A stretch of DNA of 64,000 nucleotides. It comes from Caballeronia peredens (lineage in GTDB: Bacteria > Pseudomonadota > Gammaproteobacteria > Burkholderiales > Burkholderiaceae). Shown here one piece after another: positions 28,721-37,084 of the stretch. The notes under the pieces are model-generated. The model ran no database searches. It saw only the letters and a list, made by a program, of their open reading frames with translations, and was not told the origin of the DNA. The stretch lies in contig FCOH02000002.1 in the NCBI GenBank assembly GCA_001544595.2, forward strand, positions 310,001-374,000, read 5' to 3'. The stretch's first letter is position 1, and each line of letters starts with the position of its first letter. Both the position numbers and the translations under genes were made by a program.

Positions 28721-29926
28721 TCACGCGCGCCGCGCATTCAGGACGAAATGGGTCGCGACGCCCGCGATCAGCCCCCAGAACGCCGGTCCGATCGAGAGCA
28801 GCGTGAGACCCGAGGCCGTCACCATGAAGGTGACGAGCGCCGGTTCGCGCTGGCGCGCGTCCTGCATCGCATTGGTGAGTCCGCTCATGATCGAGCCGAA
28901 CAGCGCGAGTGCGGCGACCGAGACGACCAGCGCCTTCGGAAATGCGGCGAACAGCGCCGCGATGGTCGCGCCGAACGTGCCCGCCAGCAAATAGAAAACG
29001 CCGCACCAGAGCGCCGCGGTGTAGCGCTTGTCGCGGTTTTCGTGCGCTTCGCGGCCGGTGCAGATCGCGGCGGTGATGGCGGCGAGGTTCACGCCGTGCG
29101 AGCCGAACGGCGCGAGCACGAGCGACGCGATGCCGGTCGCCGAGATGAGCGGGGCGGAGGGTGTCGTGTAGCCGTCGGCGCGCAAAACGGCGATGCCCGG
29201 CACGTTCTGCGAGGCCATCGCGACGACGAACAGCGGCACGCCGATGCTGATGGCCGCCGCCGGCGAAAACGCCGGCATCGTGAAGACGGGATGCGCGAGC
29301 GCCACATGAAAGCGCGAGAAATCGAGCAGGCCGAGCGCGCCCGCCATCGCCACGCCCGCGACGAGCGTCGCCGGAATCGCATAGCGCGGCGCGAGACGCT
29401 TGGCCGCGAGATACGTGAAGAACATCACGACGACGAGCGCCGTCTGATACTGCGCCGCGCGAAAGATCTCAATGCCGATCTCGAACAGGATGCCCGCGAG
29501 CAGCGCGGCGGCGATGCCGGCGGGAATGCGCTTCATGAGCGTGTCGAACCAGCCGGTCAGGCCGACGGCGGTGAGGAGCAGCGCGCAGACGACGAACGCA
29601 CCGATTGCGTCCGCATACGCGACGTTCGGCAGCGACGAGACGAGCAGCGCCGCGCCCGGCGTCGACCAGGCGACGACGATCGGCGCGCGATAGCGCAGCG
29701 ACAGACCGATCGTGCAGACCGCCATGCCGATGGACAGCGCCCAGATCCACGAGGAAATCTGCGCATCGGTGAGATGCGCGGCCTGGCCCGCCTGGAACAT
29801 GAGCACGAGCGAACTGGTATAGCCGGTCATCATCGCGACGAAGCCCGCGACGATGGTGGAGACGGAAGAATCGGCGAAGGGGCGCAAGGGCACGCGCGCC
29901 AATGGCGCGCCGGGAGAAGCTTTCAT
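28721..29926 (-). CDS. benE: BenE family benzoate/H+ symporter
   Basis: A 401-residue inner-membrane protein with about 12 helices of the BenE family, which imports benzoate or related aromatic acids with protons. The pattern VAWSTPGAALLVSS and FGSHGVNLAAITAAICTG are the substrate-site stretches of the wider nucleobase/sulfate transporter fold. No benzoate catabolic gene is nearby, so the substrate is not certain. The frame is open to 30121, but the ATG at 29926 precedes the first conserved region. It starts 20 bp after the VWA gene and may be the last gene of the moxR transcript. Confidence 0.85.
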   Translation of the reverse strand: MKASPGAPLARVPLRPFADSSVSTIVAGFVAMMTGYTSSLVLMFQAGQAAHLTDAQISSWIWALSIGMAVCTIGLSLRYRAPIVVAWSTPGAALLVSSLPNVAYADAIGAFVVCALLLTAVGLTGWFDTLMKRIPAGIAAALLAGILFEIGIEIFRAAQYQTALVVVMFFTYLAAKRLAPRYAIPATLVAGVAMAGALGLLDFSRFHVALAHPVFTMPAFSPAAAISIGVPLFVVAMASQNVPGIAVLRADGYTTPSAPLISATGIASLVLAPFGSHGVNLAAITAAICTGREAHENRDKRYTAALWCGVFYLLAGTFGATIAALFAAFPKALVVSVAALALFGSIMSGLTNAMQDARQREPALVTFMVTASGLTLLSIGPAFWGLIAGVATHFVLNARRA

Positions 29927-29946
29927 GCTCGAATCGTTCTGGTGAG

Positions 29947-31122
29947 TTATTTCGACAGGGCGCGCATCGCGCTTTCGAGGCCTGCCATCGTGAGCGCATA
30001 CATGCGGTTGCCGAGGACCTGGCGAATCGCGGAAATCGACTGGCGATATTCCCATAGCCGCTCGGGCTCGGGATTGAGCCACGCGTGATGCGGAAACTGG
30101 TCCGCGAGACGGCGCAGCCACACGGCGCCCGCCTCGGCATTGTTGTATTCGACGGAGCCGCCCGGCTGCAGCACTTCGTAGGGACTCATGGTGGCGTCGC
30201 CGACGAAGATCAGCTTGTAGTCCGGCGTGAACTTGTGCAGCACATCGAAGGTCGGCGTGCGCTCGGCGTGACGGCGGCGGTTGTTCTTCCAGAGATAGTC
30301 GTAGACGCAGTTGTGGAAGTAGTAGAACTCCAGATGCTTGAACTCCGCCTTCGCCGCGGAAAAAAGCTCCTCGACGCGCTTGATGTGATCGTCCATCGAG
30401 CCGCCGACATCGAGCAGCATCAGCACCTTCACGTTGTTGTGGCGCTCGGGGACCATCTTAAGATCGAGCCAGCCCGCGTTGGCGGCGGTGCTGCGAATGG
30501 TGTCGGGCAGATCGAGTTCCTCGGCCGCGCCTTCGCGCGCGAAGCGCCGCAGGCGCCGCAACGCGACCTTGATGTTGCGCGTGCCGATTTCGACCTGATC
30601 GTCGTAATCCTGGTACGCACGCTCGTCCCACACCTTCACCGCCGTGCGACTCCCCGACGATTCCCCGCCGATGCGAATGCCTTCCGGGTTGTAGCCGCCG
30701 TGTCCGAACGGCGACGTGCCGCCGGTGCCGATCCACTTGTTGCCGCCCTCGTGACGTTCCTTCTGTTCGTCCATCAGCTCTTTCAGGCGTTCCATCAGCT
30801 TGTCGAGGCCGCCGAGCGCCTCGATGCGCTTCTTCTCTTCAGCCGTGAAGTCGCGCTCGAGGCGCTTTTTGAGCCACTCGAGCGGAACGCTGAACGCCTC
30901 GTCGGGAAGCGCTGTCACGCCATGGAAATAAGCGCCGAACGCGCGATCGAACTTGTCGAAGTACTTCTCGTCCTTCACGAGCGTCATGCGGGCGAGGAAG
31001 TAGAACTCGTCGAGCGACGGCGAAATCACCTGCGCCTTCAATGCTTCGAGCAGAGTGAGATATTCCTTCACCGAAACAGGCAGCTTCGCGTCGCGCAGCG
31101 AGTAGAAGAAGTCGATCAGCAT
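29947..31122 (-). CDS. VWA domain protein (CoxE-like)
   Basis: A 391-residue cytoplasmic protein with a C-terminal von Willebrand A domain of the CoxE/DUF58-like type. The metal site reads LLDVGGSMDDH: the classical DxSxS is DxGxS here. Upstream is a charged helical region and a Gly-rich patch (GGTSPFGHGGYNPEG, about 130-145). Such proteins work as adaptors of MoxR-type AAA+ ATPases in metal-centre or complex maturation. A MoxR gene lies two genes upstream on the same strand. GGAGAG precedes the ATG at 31122. Confidence 0.85.
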   Translation of the reverse strand: MLIDFFYSLRDAKLPVSVKEYLTLLEALKAQVISPSLDEFYFLARMTLVKDEKYFDKFDRAFGAYFHGVTALPDEAFSVPLEWLKKRLERDFTAEEKKRIEALGGLDKLMERLKELMDEQKERHEGGNKWIGTGGTSPFGHGGYNPEGIRIGGESSGSRTAVKVWDERAYQDYDDQVEIGTRNIKVALRRLRRFAREGAAEELDLPDTIRSTAANAGWLDLKMVPERHNNVKVLMLLDVGGSMDDHIKRVEELFSAAKAEFKHLEFYYFHNCVYDYLWKNNRRRHAERTPTFDVLHKFTPDYKLIFVGDATMSPYEVLQPGGSVEYNNAEAGAVWLRRLADQFPHHAWLNPEPERLWEYRQSISAIRQVLGNRMYALTMAGLESAMRALSK

Positions 31123-31147
31123 GGCGCGCTCTCCATCGTGACGAATT

Positions 31148-31738
31148 TCAGCGGTCGAGTCTGTGCTTCAGATGCGTGCGCACGGCCGGCCACTCCGACT
31201 CGATGATCGAGAACACCACGGTGTCGCGATACGCGCCGTCTTTCCCGATCTGGTGATTGCGCAGGATGCCGTCCTGTTTCGCGCCGAGCCGCGCGATGGC
31301 CGCGCGCGACTGATGGTTCATGAAATGCGTGCGGAACTCGACCGCGATGGCATTGAGCCGCTCGAACGCATGGCCGAGCAGCAGCAGCTTGGCTTCGGTG
31401 TTGAGCGCGGTGCGTTGCACGCGCTTCGCGTACCACGTATGGCCGATTTCCAGCCGCCGGTGCGCAGCTTCGACGTTGAAGTAGCGCGTCGAGCCGACGA
31501 CGTCGCCCGTCTGCGGATCGATCACGGCGAACGGATGCGCGCCGAGTCGCTCGCGCATGTCGATGGCCGTCTCGATATAGGCGCGCGTCGTGCCCGGCGC
31601 GGGCACGCTCGTGTACCACAGCTTCCACAGCTCGCCGTCGGCGGCGGCAGCGGCGAGCGCGGCTTCGTGATCGAGGGTGAGCGGAACCAGCTTGACGTGC
31701 TCGCCTTCGAGCGTGACGGGTTCGATCCAGCGGCTCAT
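31148..31738 (-). CDS. GNAT family N-acetyltransferase
   Basis: A 196-residue acetyltransferase of the RimJ/RimL-like branch. It begins with EGEHVKLVPLTLDHEAAL, contains VVGSTRYFNVEAAHRRLEIGHTWY (strand and acceptor region) and the LLLGHAFERLNAIAVEFRTH stretch near the acetyl-CoA site, then NHQSRAAIARLGAKQDG, typical for RimJ-type enzymes. The target is unknown. AAGGA lies ten bases before the ATG. It sits between moxR and the VWA gene with gaps of 33 and 25 bp, so it is very likely in the same operon. Confidence 0.88.
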   Translation of the reverse strand: MSRWIEPVTLEGEHVKLVPLTLDHEAALAAAAADGELWKLWYTSVPAPGTTRAYIETAIDMRERLGAHPFAVIDPQTGDVVGSTRYFNVEAAHRRLEIGHTWYAKRVQRTALNTEAKLLLLGHAFERLNAIAVEFRTHFMNHQSRAAIARLGAKQDGILRNHQIGKDGAYRDTVVFSIIESEWPAVRTHLKHRLDR

Positions 31739-31771
31739 GCGTCGTTTTCCTTGTGTCTCGTGAGTGATGGC

Positions 31772-32614
31772 TTAACGATGATTGCGGTTCATGAACAGCA
31801 GCCGCTCGAACAGCGCGACATCCTGCTCGTTCTTCAGCAGCGCGCCATGCAGCGGCGGCACGATCTGTTTCTGATCCTGCGAGCGCAGCGCTTCCGGCGG
31901 AATGTCTTCGGCGAGCAGCAGTTTGAGCCAGTCGAGCAATTCGGACGTGGACGGCTTCTTCTTCAGGCCCGACACGCCGCGCAATTCGAAGAAGCTCTGC
32001 ATCGCGGCGGCGAGCAGGTCCTGCTTGATGCCCGGAAAATGCACCTCGACGATGGCCTTCATGGTCTCGGCATCGGGGAACTTGATGTAGTGGAAGAAGC
32101 AGCGGCGCAGGAACGCGTCGGGCAATTCCTTCTCGTTGTTCGACGTGATGATCACGAGCGGCCGATGCTTCGCCTTCACGAGTTCGCGCGTCTCGTAGAC
32201 ATAGAACTCCATGCGGTCGAGTTCGCGCAGCAGATCGTTCGGAAATTCGATATCCGCCTTGTCGATCTCGTCGATGAGCAGCACGGATTGCTGGTCAGAA
32301 TCGAACGCCTGCCACAGCACGCCCTTGACGATGTAATTGCGGATATCCTTCACGCGTTCGTCGCCGAGCTGCGAGTCGCGCAGGCGCGAGACCGCGTCGT
32401 ATTCGTAGAGGCCTTGCTGGGCCTTGGTCGTGGACTTGATGTGCCATTGCAGAAGCGGCATGCCCAGCGCGCCCGCGACTTCTTCCGCGAGCATGGTCTT
32501 GCCGGTGCCGGGTTCGCCCTTGATGAGCAGCGGCCGTTGCAGCGTCATCGCGGCGTTCACCGCGAGCTTGAGGTCGTCGGTTGCGACGTATTGCGATGAG
32601 CCTTCGAAACGCAT
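31772..32614 (-). CDS. MoxR family AAA+ ATPase
   Basis: A 280-residue AAA+ protein of the MoxR/CoxD type that remodels partner proteins together with a VWA protein. Walker A is GEPGTGKT (about 34-41), Walker B VLLIDEIDKAD, sensor 1 lies in VIITSNNEKELPDAFLRRC. The ATG at 32614 (MRFEGSSQYVATDD) starts at the conserved region; the frame extends 30 codons further without homology. It is the first gene of the moxR-GNAT-VWA group. The client cannot be read from sequence; CoxMSL or other metalloenzymes are the family precedent, and none is encoded here. Confidence 0.9.
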   Translation of the reverse strand: MRFEGSSQYVATDDLKLAVNAAMTLQRPLLIKGEPGTGKTMLAEEVAGALGMPLLQWHIKSTTKAQQGLYEYDAVSRLRDSQLGDERVKDIRNYIVKGVLWQAFDSDQQSVLLIDEIDKADIEFPNDLLRELDRMEFYVYETRELVKAKHRPLVIITSNNEKELPDAFLRRCFFHYIKFPDAETMKAIVEVHFPGIKQDLLAAAMQSFFELRGVSGLKKKPSTSELLDWLKLLLAEDIPPEALRSQDQKQIVPPLHGALLKNEQDVALFERLLFMNRNHR

Positions 32615-33024
32615 GACGAAGATCCGGTTGGCAAAAAAATCCCAGTATAAGTCAGAAGACCTTTCGGCATTGAGGCGCGCCGGGTATCGTTTGAGCCGCT
32701 CCATCGGTGGTCCGCCGCGCGGGTCCGCCTTCGTTTCGAGTTCGTCCGGCGCGAGTGCGCAGGCGGCTTCATCGCTTGTACAGGGACGGATTGTCGCAGG
32801 TCGCGCGACTGCTTTTTCAGCCGATTCCCCTTGTCAGAAGGGCTTCGGCGCGGTTCGCGTGTGGACGGGGGGTAGGTCGCGCGGTACAATTAGCGCGATT
32901 TTTTTGGCCTGCGTGGCGACAGACCCTGTAGCAGCAAAACAGTCCCGAGAAGCTTGTATTGCGCTCGGCGCGGGCCGCGGCCTTTGGAGCGCCGGATTTC
33001 CCCTCAAGCCAGGTTAGAAGAGCT
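32615..33024. other. Divergent gap between moxR and cytochrome c genes
   Basis: About 410 bp with no convincing gene. It holds the promoter described at 32862-32890 for the cytochrome genes, a hairpin plus T-run overlapping it (32877-32905), and should hold the moxR promoter on the other strand, for which I found no good match. Confidence 0.5.
32862..32890 (+). promoter_or_regulatory. Sigma-70 promoter of the cytochrome c genes
   Basis: TGGACG (32862-32867), 17-bp spacer, TACAAT (32885-32890). The hexamers match consensus at four and five of six positions. The leader would be about 130 bases and begins at the base of a TCGCGC/GCGCGA hairpin followed by seven T. Confidence 0.55.
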
Positions 33025-33390
33025 ATGAACAATTTCGTCGGCAAATGTGCCGTGATTGCAGCGCTGTCGGGTCTCGCCGGCTTCGCGACCGAGGCGTCGG
33101 CCGATGTCGTCGGCAACGCGAAGGCGGCGGAAGGCAAGGTCGCGATGTGCATCGGCTGCCACGGCATCCCCGGCTATCGCACCGCGTACCCCGAGGTCTA
33201 CGAAGTGCCGATGTTGGGCGGTCAGAACGCGCAGTACATCGCCAACGCGCTGCATGCGTACAAGAAGGGCGATCGTCATTTCGACACGATGCGCGCCATC
33301 GCGACGACGCTGTCGGATCAGGACATCGCCGATATCGCCGCGTACTACGCCGCGCAGACTCCCCAAACGAAGAACAATCCCGACAAGTGA
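33025..33390 (+). CDS. Single-heme c-type cytochrome
   Basis: A 121-residue exported cytochrome. A signal peptide (cleavage near EASA-DV, about residue 27) is followed by the heme motif CIGCH (42-46). Met residues in EVPMLGG and DTMRAI are candidates for the sixth iron ligand. This is a cytochrome c4/c553-like class I protein that shuttles electrons in the periplasm, probably to a terminal oxidase. The ATG at 33025 starts directly before the signal peptide. A second similar gene follows after 61 bp; the two were probably duplicated and are co-transcribed from the promoter at 32862. Confidence 0.9.
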   Translation: MNNFVGKCAVIAALSGLAGFATEASADVVGNAKAAEGKVAMCIGCHGIPGYRTAYPEVYEVPMLGGQNAQYIANALHAYKKGDRHFDTMRAIATTLSDQDIADIAAYYAAQTPQTKNNPDK

Positions 33391-33451
33391 TCCGCGCGTA
33401 GAACGACCGGCGCCGTGCAAGCGGCATCCGACAACGCGGACAGGAGAATTC

Positions 33452-33832
33452 ATGAAGCCCTCTCAGGCACTTCAACACAGCTTCAAGGCGGCATGCGCGG
33501 CAGCGGCGCTCATCGGCATGACGGCGTTCGGCTCGGCGCACGCGGCCGACGCGGCCAACGGCAAGGCGCTCTCCGACAGCCACAACTGCGCGGCCTGCCA
33601 CGGCCCCGGCCTCAACAAGCCGGTGAGCGGCGAGTATCCGCGCCTCGCGGGCCAGCACGCGACGTATATCTACTGGGCGCTGCGTCAGTATCAGATCGGC
33701 GGCAACAATCCGAACTTCGGGCGCAACAACGCCATCATGGCGGCGCAGGTGCAGAGCCTGTCGCAGAGCGACCTGAAGGATCTCGCGGCTTACATCGAAT
33801 CGCTCGACGGCAGTCTCGTGCTGAAGAAATAA
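33452..33832 (+). CDS. Single-heme c-type cytochrome
   Basis: A 126-residue exported cytochrome with a signal peptide (cleavage near AHA-AD, about residue 31) and heme motif CAACH (46-50). NAIMAAQVQSLSQSDLKDLAAYIESL is the usual class I C-terminal helix with the Met ligand before it. AGGAG lies seven bases before the ATG at 33452. It shares the pattern of the preceding cytochrome (GQHATYIYWALRQYQ matches GGQNAQYIANALHAYK), so the two single-heme proteins resemble the two halves of a diheme cytochrome c4 split into separate genes. A strong terminator follows. Confidence 0.9.
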   Translation: MKPSQALQHSFKAACAAAALIGMTAFGSAHAADAANGKALSDSHNCAACHGPGLNKPVSGEYPRLAGQHATYIYWALRQYQIGGNNPNFGRNNAIMAAQVQSLSQSDLKDLAAYIESLDGSLVLKK

Positions 33833-33863
33833 GCGCTGCTTCGGAAGTTCCGGCAGTTGCAAG

Positions 33864-33896
33864 ACACCCCGCCTCGCAAGCGGGGTGTTTTTGTTT
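33864..33896 (+). terminator. Rho-independent terminator after cytochrome genes
   Basis: ACACCCCGC pairs with GCGGGGTGT across a 7-base loop, followed by TTTTTGTTT. Confidence 0.85.
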
Positions 33897-33917
33897 GACG
33901 ACGCGAATTCGGAACGC

Positions 33918-34349
33918 TCAGTCGCGCGACGCGCGGCGCTCGATCAATGCGAGATAGGCGTCGGTATCGGGCGGCGTGCCGCTGCGCTGCGCTTCCCAGA
34001 TCACTTGCCCGAGGCAGTCCATGATCGCGTGCTGCGCGTCGTGCGGCGAGCCCAGACGCGCGACGAGCCTGTCGTGCGCGCGGCGGATGCCCGGCGGCTG
34101 ATCGATCGACAACTGTTCGCTGATCGCGAGATGCATCGACAGATGCAGGAACGGATTGGTCTGGCCGCGATCCGGCGAGTAGTCGGCTTCGTGCGAGCCG
34201 GTGTCCTGAAGCGCGTCGTGATATTCGGGATGCTCGCCGATCCAGTCGGCGGCCATGCTTTCGAGCGGCGTCAGAATTTCGCCCGCGCGTTCCTTGCGCC
34301 AGGTTTCGGAAAAGAACTGGCGCACTTCGTCGCGGCTGGGATTGAACAT
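33918..34349 (-). CDS. DUF1841 family protein
   Basis: A 143-residue soluble protein. It starts with MFNPSRDEVRQFFSETW and contains the GQTNPFLHLSMHLAISEQLSIDQPPGIR stretch (in two parts: NPFLHLSMHLAI and EQLSIDQPPG) that I recognise as DUF1841. Function unknown; members are common next to nth in betaproteobacteria. The frame extends upstream to 34517, but the ATG at 34349 is the family start. It lies 76 bp behind nth on the same strand. Confidence 0.85.
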   Translation of the reverse strand: MFNPSRDEVRQFFSETWRKERAGEILTPLESMAADWIGEHPEYHDALQDTGSHEADYSPDRGQTNPFLHLSMHLAISEQLSIDQPPGIRRAHDRLVARLGSPHDAQHAIMDCLGQVIWEAQRSGTPPDTDAYLALIERRASRD

Positions 34350-34425
34350 AAGGTATTGATTCGATTGCGGGTTTCTCAACCCTACATTGTAGACCGCAGC
34401 GCTGTCGGGCGCTCGGATGCCGGCT

Positions 34426-35070
34426 TCATTCGACGGGCGCAGGCGTCTTCGGCCGATATTCGCAGAGCGGTTCGATCGCGCAATGCCAGCACTCCGGCAC
34501 GCGCGCGCGGCAGACATAGCGGCCGTGCAGGATCAGCCAGTGATGGGCGTCGTGCAGGAATTCCTTCGGCGTGAACTTCTCCAGCGCCGTTTCGACCGCG
34601 CGCACGTCACGGCCGGGCGCAAGTCCGGTGCGATTGGCCACGCGGAAAATGTGCGTATCGACGGCAATCGTCGGATGGCCGAAGGCCGTGTTCAGCACGA
34701 CGTTCGCCGTCTTGCGCCCGACGCCCGGCAGCGCTTCGAGCGCCTCGCGATCGTCCGGCACCTCGCCGCCGTGTTGCTCGATGAGGATGCGGCACGTCGC
34801 GATCACGTTCTTCGCCTTCGTCCGGTACAGCCCGATCGTGCGGATGAATTCGGACACGCCTTCCTCGCCGAGCGCAAGCACGGCCGCCGGCGTGTTGGCG
34901 ACGGGAAACATCTTGCGCATCGCCTTGTTGACCGAGACGTCGGTGGCCTGCGCCGAGAGCATCACGGCGATCAGCAGTTCGAAGGGCGTGGTGTATTCGA
35001 GCTCGGTTGTCGGATGCGGATTCAGGCTCTGCAGCGTTTCGAAGATCGCGTAGCGCTTTTTCGCGTTCAT
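34426..35070 (-). CDS. nth: Endonuclease III
   Basis: DNA glycosylase/AP lyase that removes oxidized pyrimidines. 214 residues. Helix-hairpin-helix LPGVGRKTANVV carries the catalytic Lys120, and VDTHIFR carries Asp138; both numbers agree with E. coli Nth. The C-terminal 4Fe-4S cluster pattern C-x6-C-x2-C-x5-C is complete (CRARVPECWHCAIEPLC). The ATG at 35070 is the homologous start. It lies 16 bp behind rsxB, so both are read together. Confidence 0.96.
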   Translation of the reverse strand: MNAKKRYAIFETLQSLNPHPTTELEYTTPFELLIAVMLSAQATDVSVNKAMRKMFPVANTPAAVLALGEEGVSEFIRTIGLYRTKAKNVIATCRILIEQHGGEVPDDREALEALPGVGRKTANVVLNTAFGHPTIAVDTHIFRVANRTGLAPGRDVRAVETALEKFTPKEFLHDAHHWLILHGRYVCRARVPECWHCAIEPLCEYRPKTPAPVE

Positions 35071-35086
35071 GGGTCGATGTCCGTGC

Positions 35087-35938
35087 TCACGCGTTTTTGT
35101 CGCCATCGACGGGACGCGGCGCATTCTCGTCCGACAGCCCGAGACGGCGGCGGCGCTCCTCGGCGGCGTCGATCTGCGCCTGCACCGCGGCGCTCACATG
35201 CTCCGTGTTCTTGGGTCCCGCGCCGAGCTGCGCCATTTCGTCCTTCTTCCTGCGCGCGCGTTCGAGCGCGGCCTGAATGATCGCGCGTTTTCTGGCTTGC
35301 GCGTCGTCGCTCGCGACGGGCGTCTGGGCGGCCGTTTCCGTTTCGACCTCTTTCGGCTCCTCGGCTTCGGCGGGCGCCGCACGCGATGCCTGGCGCGCAC
35401 TCGCCCGCGCTTCGGCCGCCGCGCGCTCACGCGCGAGCCGCGCCGTGCGACGATCGTGCCGCGCGCGCGCCGCATCGGCCTGGTCCTGGCTCCAGGCGTC
35501 CCAGCCGCTGCGTTCGCCGGTGACCGGCAGCATCGCGATGCAATCGACCGGGCAGGGCGGCACGCACAGATCGCAGCCGGTGCACAGTTCCGCGATCACC
35601 GTATGCATCTGCTTCGCCGCGCCGACGATCGCATCGACGGGACACGCCTGCATGCACAGCGTGCAGCCGATGCACACGTTCTCGTCGATGACGGCGACGG
35701 GCCGCGCCCGCTCCACGCCGTGCGTCGTATCGAGCGCGATGACGGGCTTGCCGAGGAGCGCGGCGAGCCGCGCGATGCCTTCGGCGCCGCCGGGCGGGCA
35801 CTGGTTGTAGCTCGCCTCGCCCGCGGCGATGGCCTCGGCATACGGCCGGCAGGCGGGATACCCGCACTTGGTGCATTGCGTCTGCGGCAGCAGGTCTTCG
35901 ATGCGCTCTGCGAGCGTTCTGGAAACGTTTGCGGTCAC
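35087..35938 (-). CDS. rsxB: RsxB/RnfB-like ferredoxin subunit with long C-terminal tail
   Basis: A 283-residue iron-sulfur protein. The first motif [16 protein letters not shown] with a later QCPPGG gives a four-Cys cluster; two ferredoxin motifs follow, [14 protein letters not shown] and [14 protein letters not shown]. These are the RnfB/RsxB modules. The usual N-terminal membrane helix is missing. The last about 110 residues are charged and Ala/Arg/Glu-rich, probably helical. None of rsxA, C, D, G or E is in the window. I chose the GTG at 35938 because homology ([12 protein letters not shown]) begins there; an ATG at 36109 would add 57 residues without homology. nth follows after 16 bp. 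Confidence 0.87.
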   Translation of the reverse strand: MTANVSRTLAERIEDLLPQTQCTKCGYPACRPYAEAIAAGEASYNQCPPGGAEGIARLAALLGKPVIALDTTHGVERARPVAVIDENVCIGCTLCMQACPVDAIVGAAKQMHTVIAELCTGCDLCVPPCPVDCIAMLPVTGERSGWDAWSQDQADAARARHDRRTARLARERAAAEARASARQASRAAPAEAEEPKEVETETAAQTPVASDDAQARKRAIIQAALERARRKKDEMAQLGAGPKNTEHVSAAVQAQIDAAEERRRRLGLSDENAPRPVDGDKNA

Positions 35939-36315
35939 GAGGGATGGCGATGATGCGTGGGGATGGCGCAGCGGCGGCACGAACGAATCGGTGTGATCAC
36001 GCCGGACGTCCGGGATGCGTTGAAACGCTTCGGCGTCCACGACGTCGGCACGCTGCATGTTCGGCGCGCGTCCCGTTCTCGCGGGCGCGTGCTCGGCTTT
36101 ATCCGCCATTATCGCCGAAGTCGGTGAGCGTCGTAACGAATGGCTTTCAATCCCAATTGCCAATGTTCTTCGATGTGCGCATAATCGAAGCGCTTCTCCG
36201 TTTGACCGCAGGACCGGTGTTTCCCAATAACCTGGGCAGCGCCCGTTCACGTCATGTACCCCAACGCGGGCCGCGTGACGCTAATCCGGCAACGCGGCTC
36301 CCGAATCATGCCACC
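35939..36315. other. Divergent gap between rsxB and TetR gene
   Basis: About 380 bp without a convincing gene. Its middle is less GC-rich than the surroundings. It contains the inverted repeat CTTCGAT-N9-ATCGAAG (36168-36190), a candidate operator. No clear promoter pair was found. Confidence 0.45.
36168..36190. promoter_or_regulatory. Inverted repeat, candidate TetR operator
   Basis: CTTCGAT and ATCGAAG, perfect 7-bp arms separated by nine bases, 126 bp before the TetR-family gene. Arm length and centre-to-centre distance suit a dimeric repressor. Confidence 0.35.
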
Positions 36316-36948
36316 ATGAATCAGCCGAAAATCAAAAGAGATCCTGAAGGCACCCGGCGCCGTATTTTGCTTGCCGCCGCGGAGGAATTCGCTGCCGGAG
36401 GTCTGTTTGGCGCGCGCGTCGATCAGATCGCGCGCCGGGCGGAGACCAATGAACGCATGCTCTACTACTACTTCGGTAGCAAGGAGCAGTTATTCACTGC
36501 CGTGCTCGAACATGCGCTCGCGGCGCTCGTCGAAGCCGAGCGTACGCTCGAACTCGACGGCATCGCGCCCATCGAAGCAATGACGCGTCTCGCGCATTTC
36601 GTCTGGGATTACTATCGAGACCATCCGGAGTTGCTGCGCCTCATCAATAACGAAAACTTGCATGAGGCGAGATATATCAAAGGATCGAATCGAATACGCG
36701 AACTCATTTCGCCTATCGTTGCGACGCTGACGGCCATTCTGGATCGTGGCCAAAAAGCCGGATTGTTTCGCACCGACGTCGATCCGCTCAAGTTCTACGT
36801 CACGCTGTCGGGTCTCGGCTATTACATCGTGTCGAACCGCTTCACGCTGGAAGCGAGTTTCGGGCTCGATTTCAGCGAGGCCAACCAGCGCGAGCAGATG
36901 GTGCGCATGAACACCGAGTTGCTGCTGGCGTATCTGACGCGCCGCTGA
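36316..36948 (+). CDS. TetR/AcrR family transcriptional regulator
   Basis: A 210-residue repressor-type protein. The N-terminal helix-turn-helix (about 10-58) reads RRRILLAAAEEFAAGG, VDQIARRAETNERMLYYYFGSKEQL. The C-terminal ligand domain (about 80-205) contains DYYRDHPELLRLINNENLHEA, a pattern of the RutR-like/TetR_C_3 branch. The ligand is unknown. The frame is open 129 codons upstream without homology; the ATG at 36316 is the expected start. It is divergent from rsxB and convergent with phaZ, with a shared terminator hairpin between. Confidence 0.9.
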   Translation: MNQPKIKRDPEGTRRRILLAAAEEFAAGGLFGARVDQIARRAETNERMLYYYFGSKEQLFTAVLEHALAALVEAERTLELDGIAPIEAMTRLAHFVWDYYRDHPELLRLINNENLHEARYIKGSNRIRELISPIVATLTAILDRGQKAGLFRTDVDPLKFYVTLSGLGYYIVSNRFTLEASFGLDFSEANQREQMVRMNTELLLAYLTRR

Positions 36949-37009
36949 TTGCGCTTTTCGACGGCCGGTTTCAACGGCCTTCTTACGACAGCACGCGCCG
37001 TCTGAAGAA

Positions 37010-37048
37010 AAAACGTCGCGCTCCTTGCAGGGCGCGACGTTTTGTTTT
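37010..37048. terminator. Bidirectional terminator between TetR gene and phaZ
   Basis: AAAACGTCGCGC pairs perfectly with GCGCGACGTTTT across a 10-base loop, with T-rich sequence on the plus side (TTTTGTTTT) and A-rich on the other (so T-rich on the minus strand). It can serve both convergent genes. Confidence 0.8.
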
Positions 37049-37084
37049 GCGGCGATGGAATCGGTCCCGCGACAAGCGCGCGGC

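Noticed and set aside
32877..32905. Hairpin plus T-run read as a terminator
   Set aside because: No plus-strand gene lies upstream for it to end; it overlaps a good promoter, so the terminator reading is not listed as a feature.
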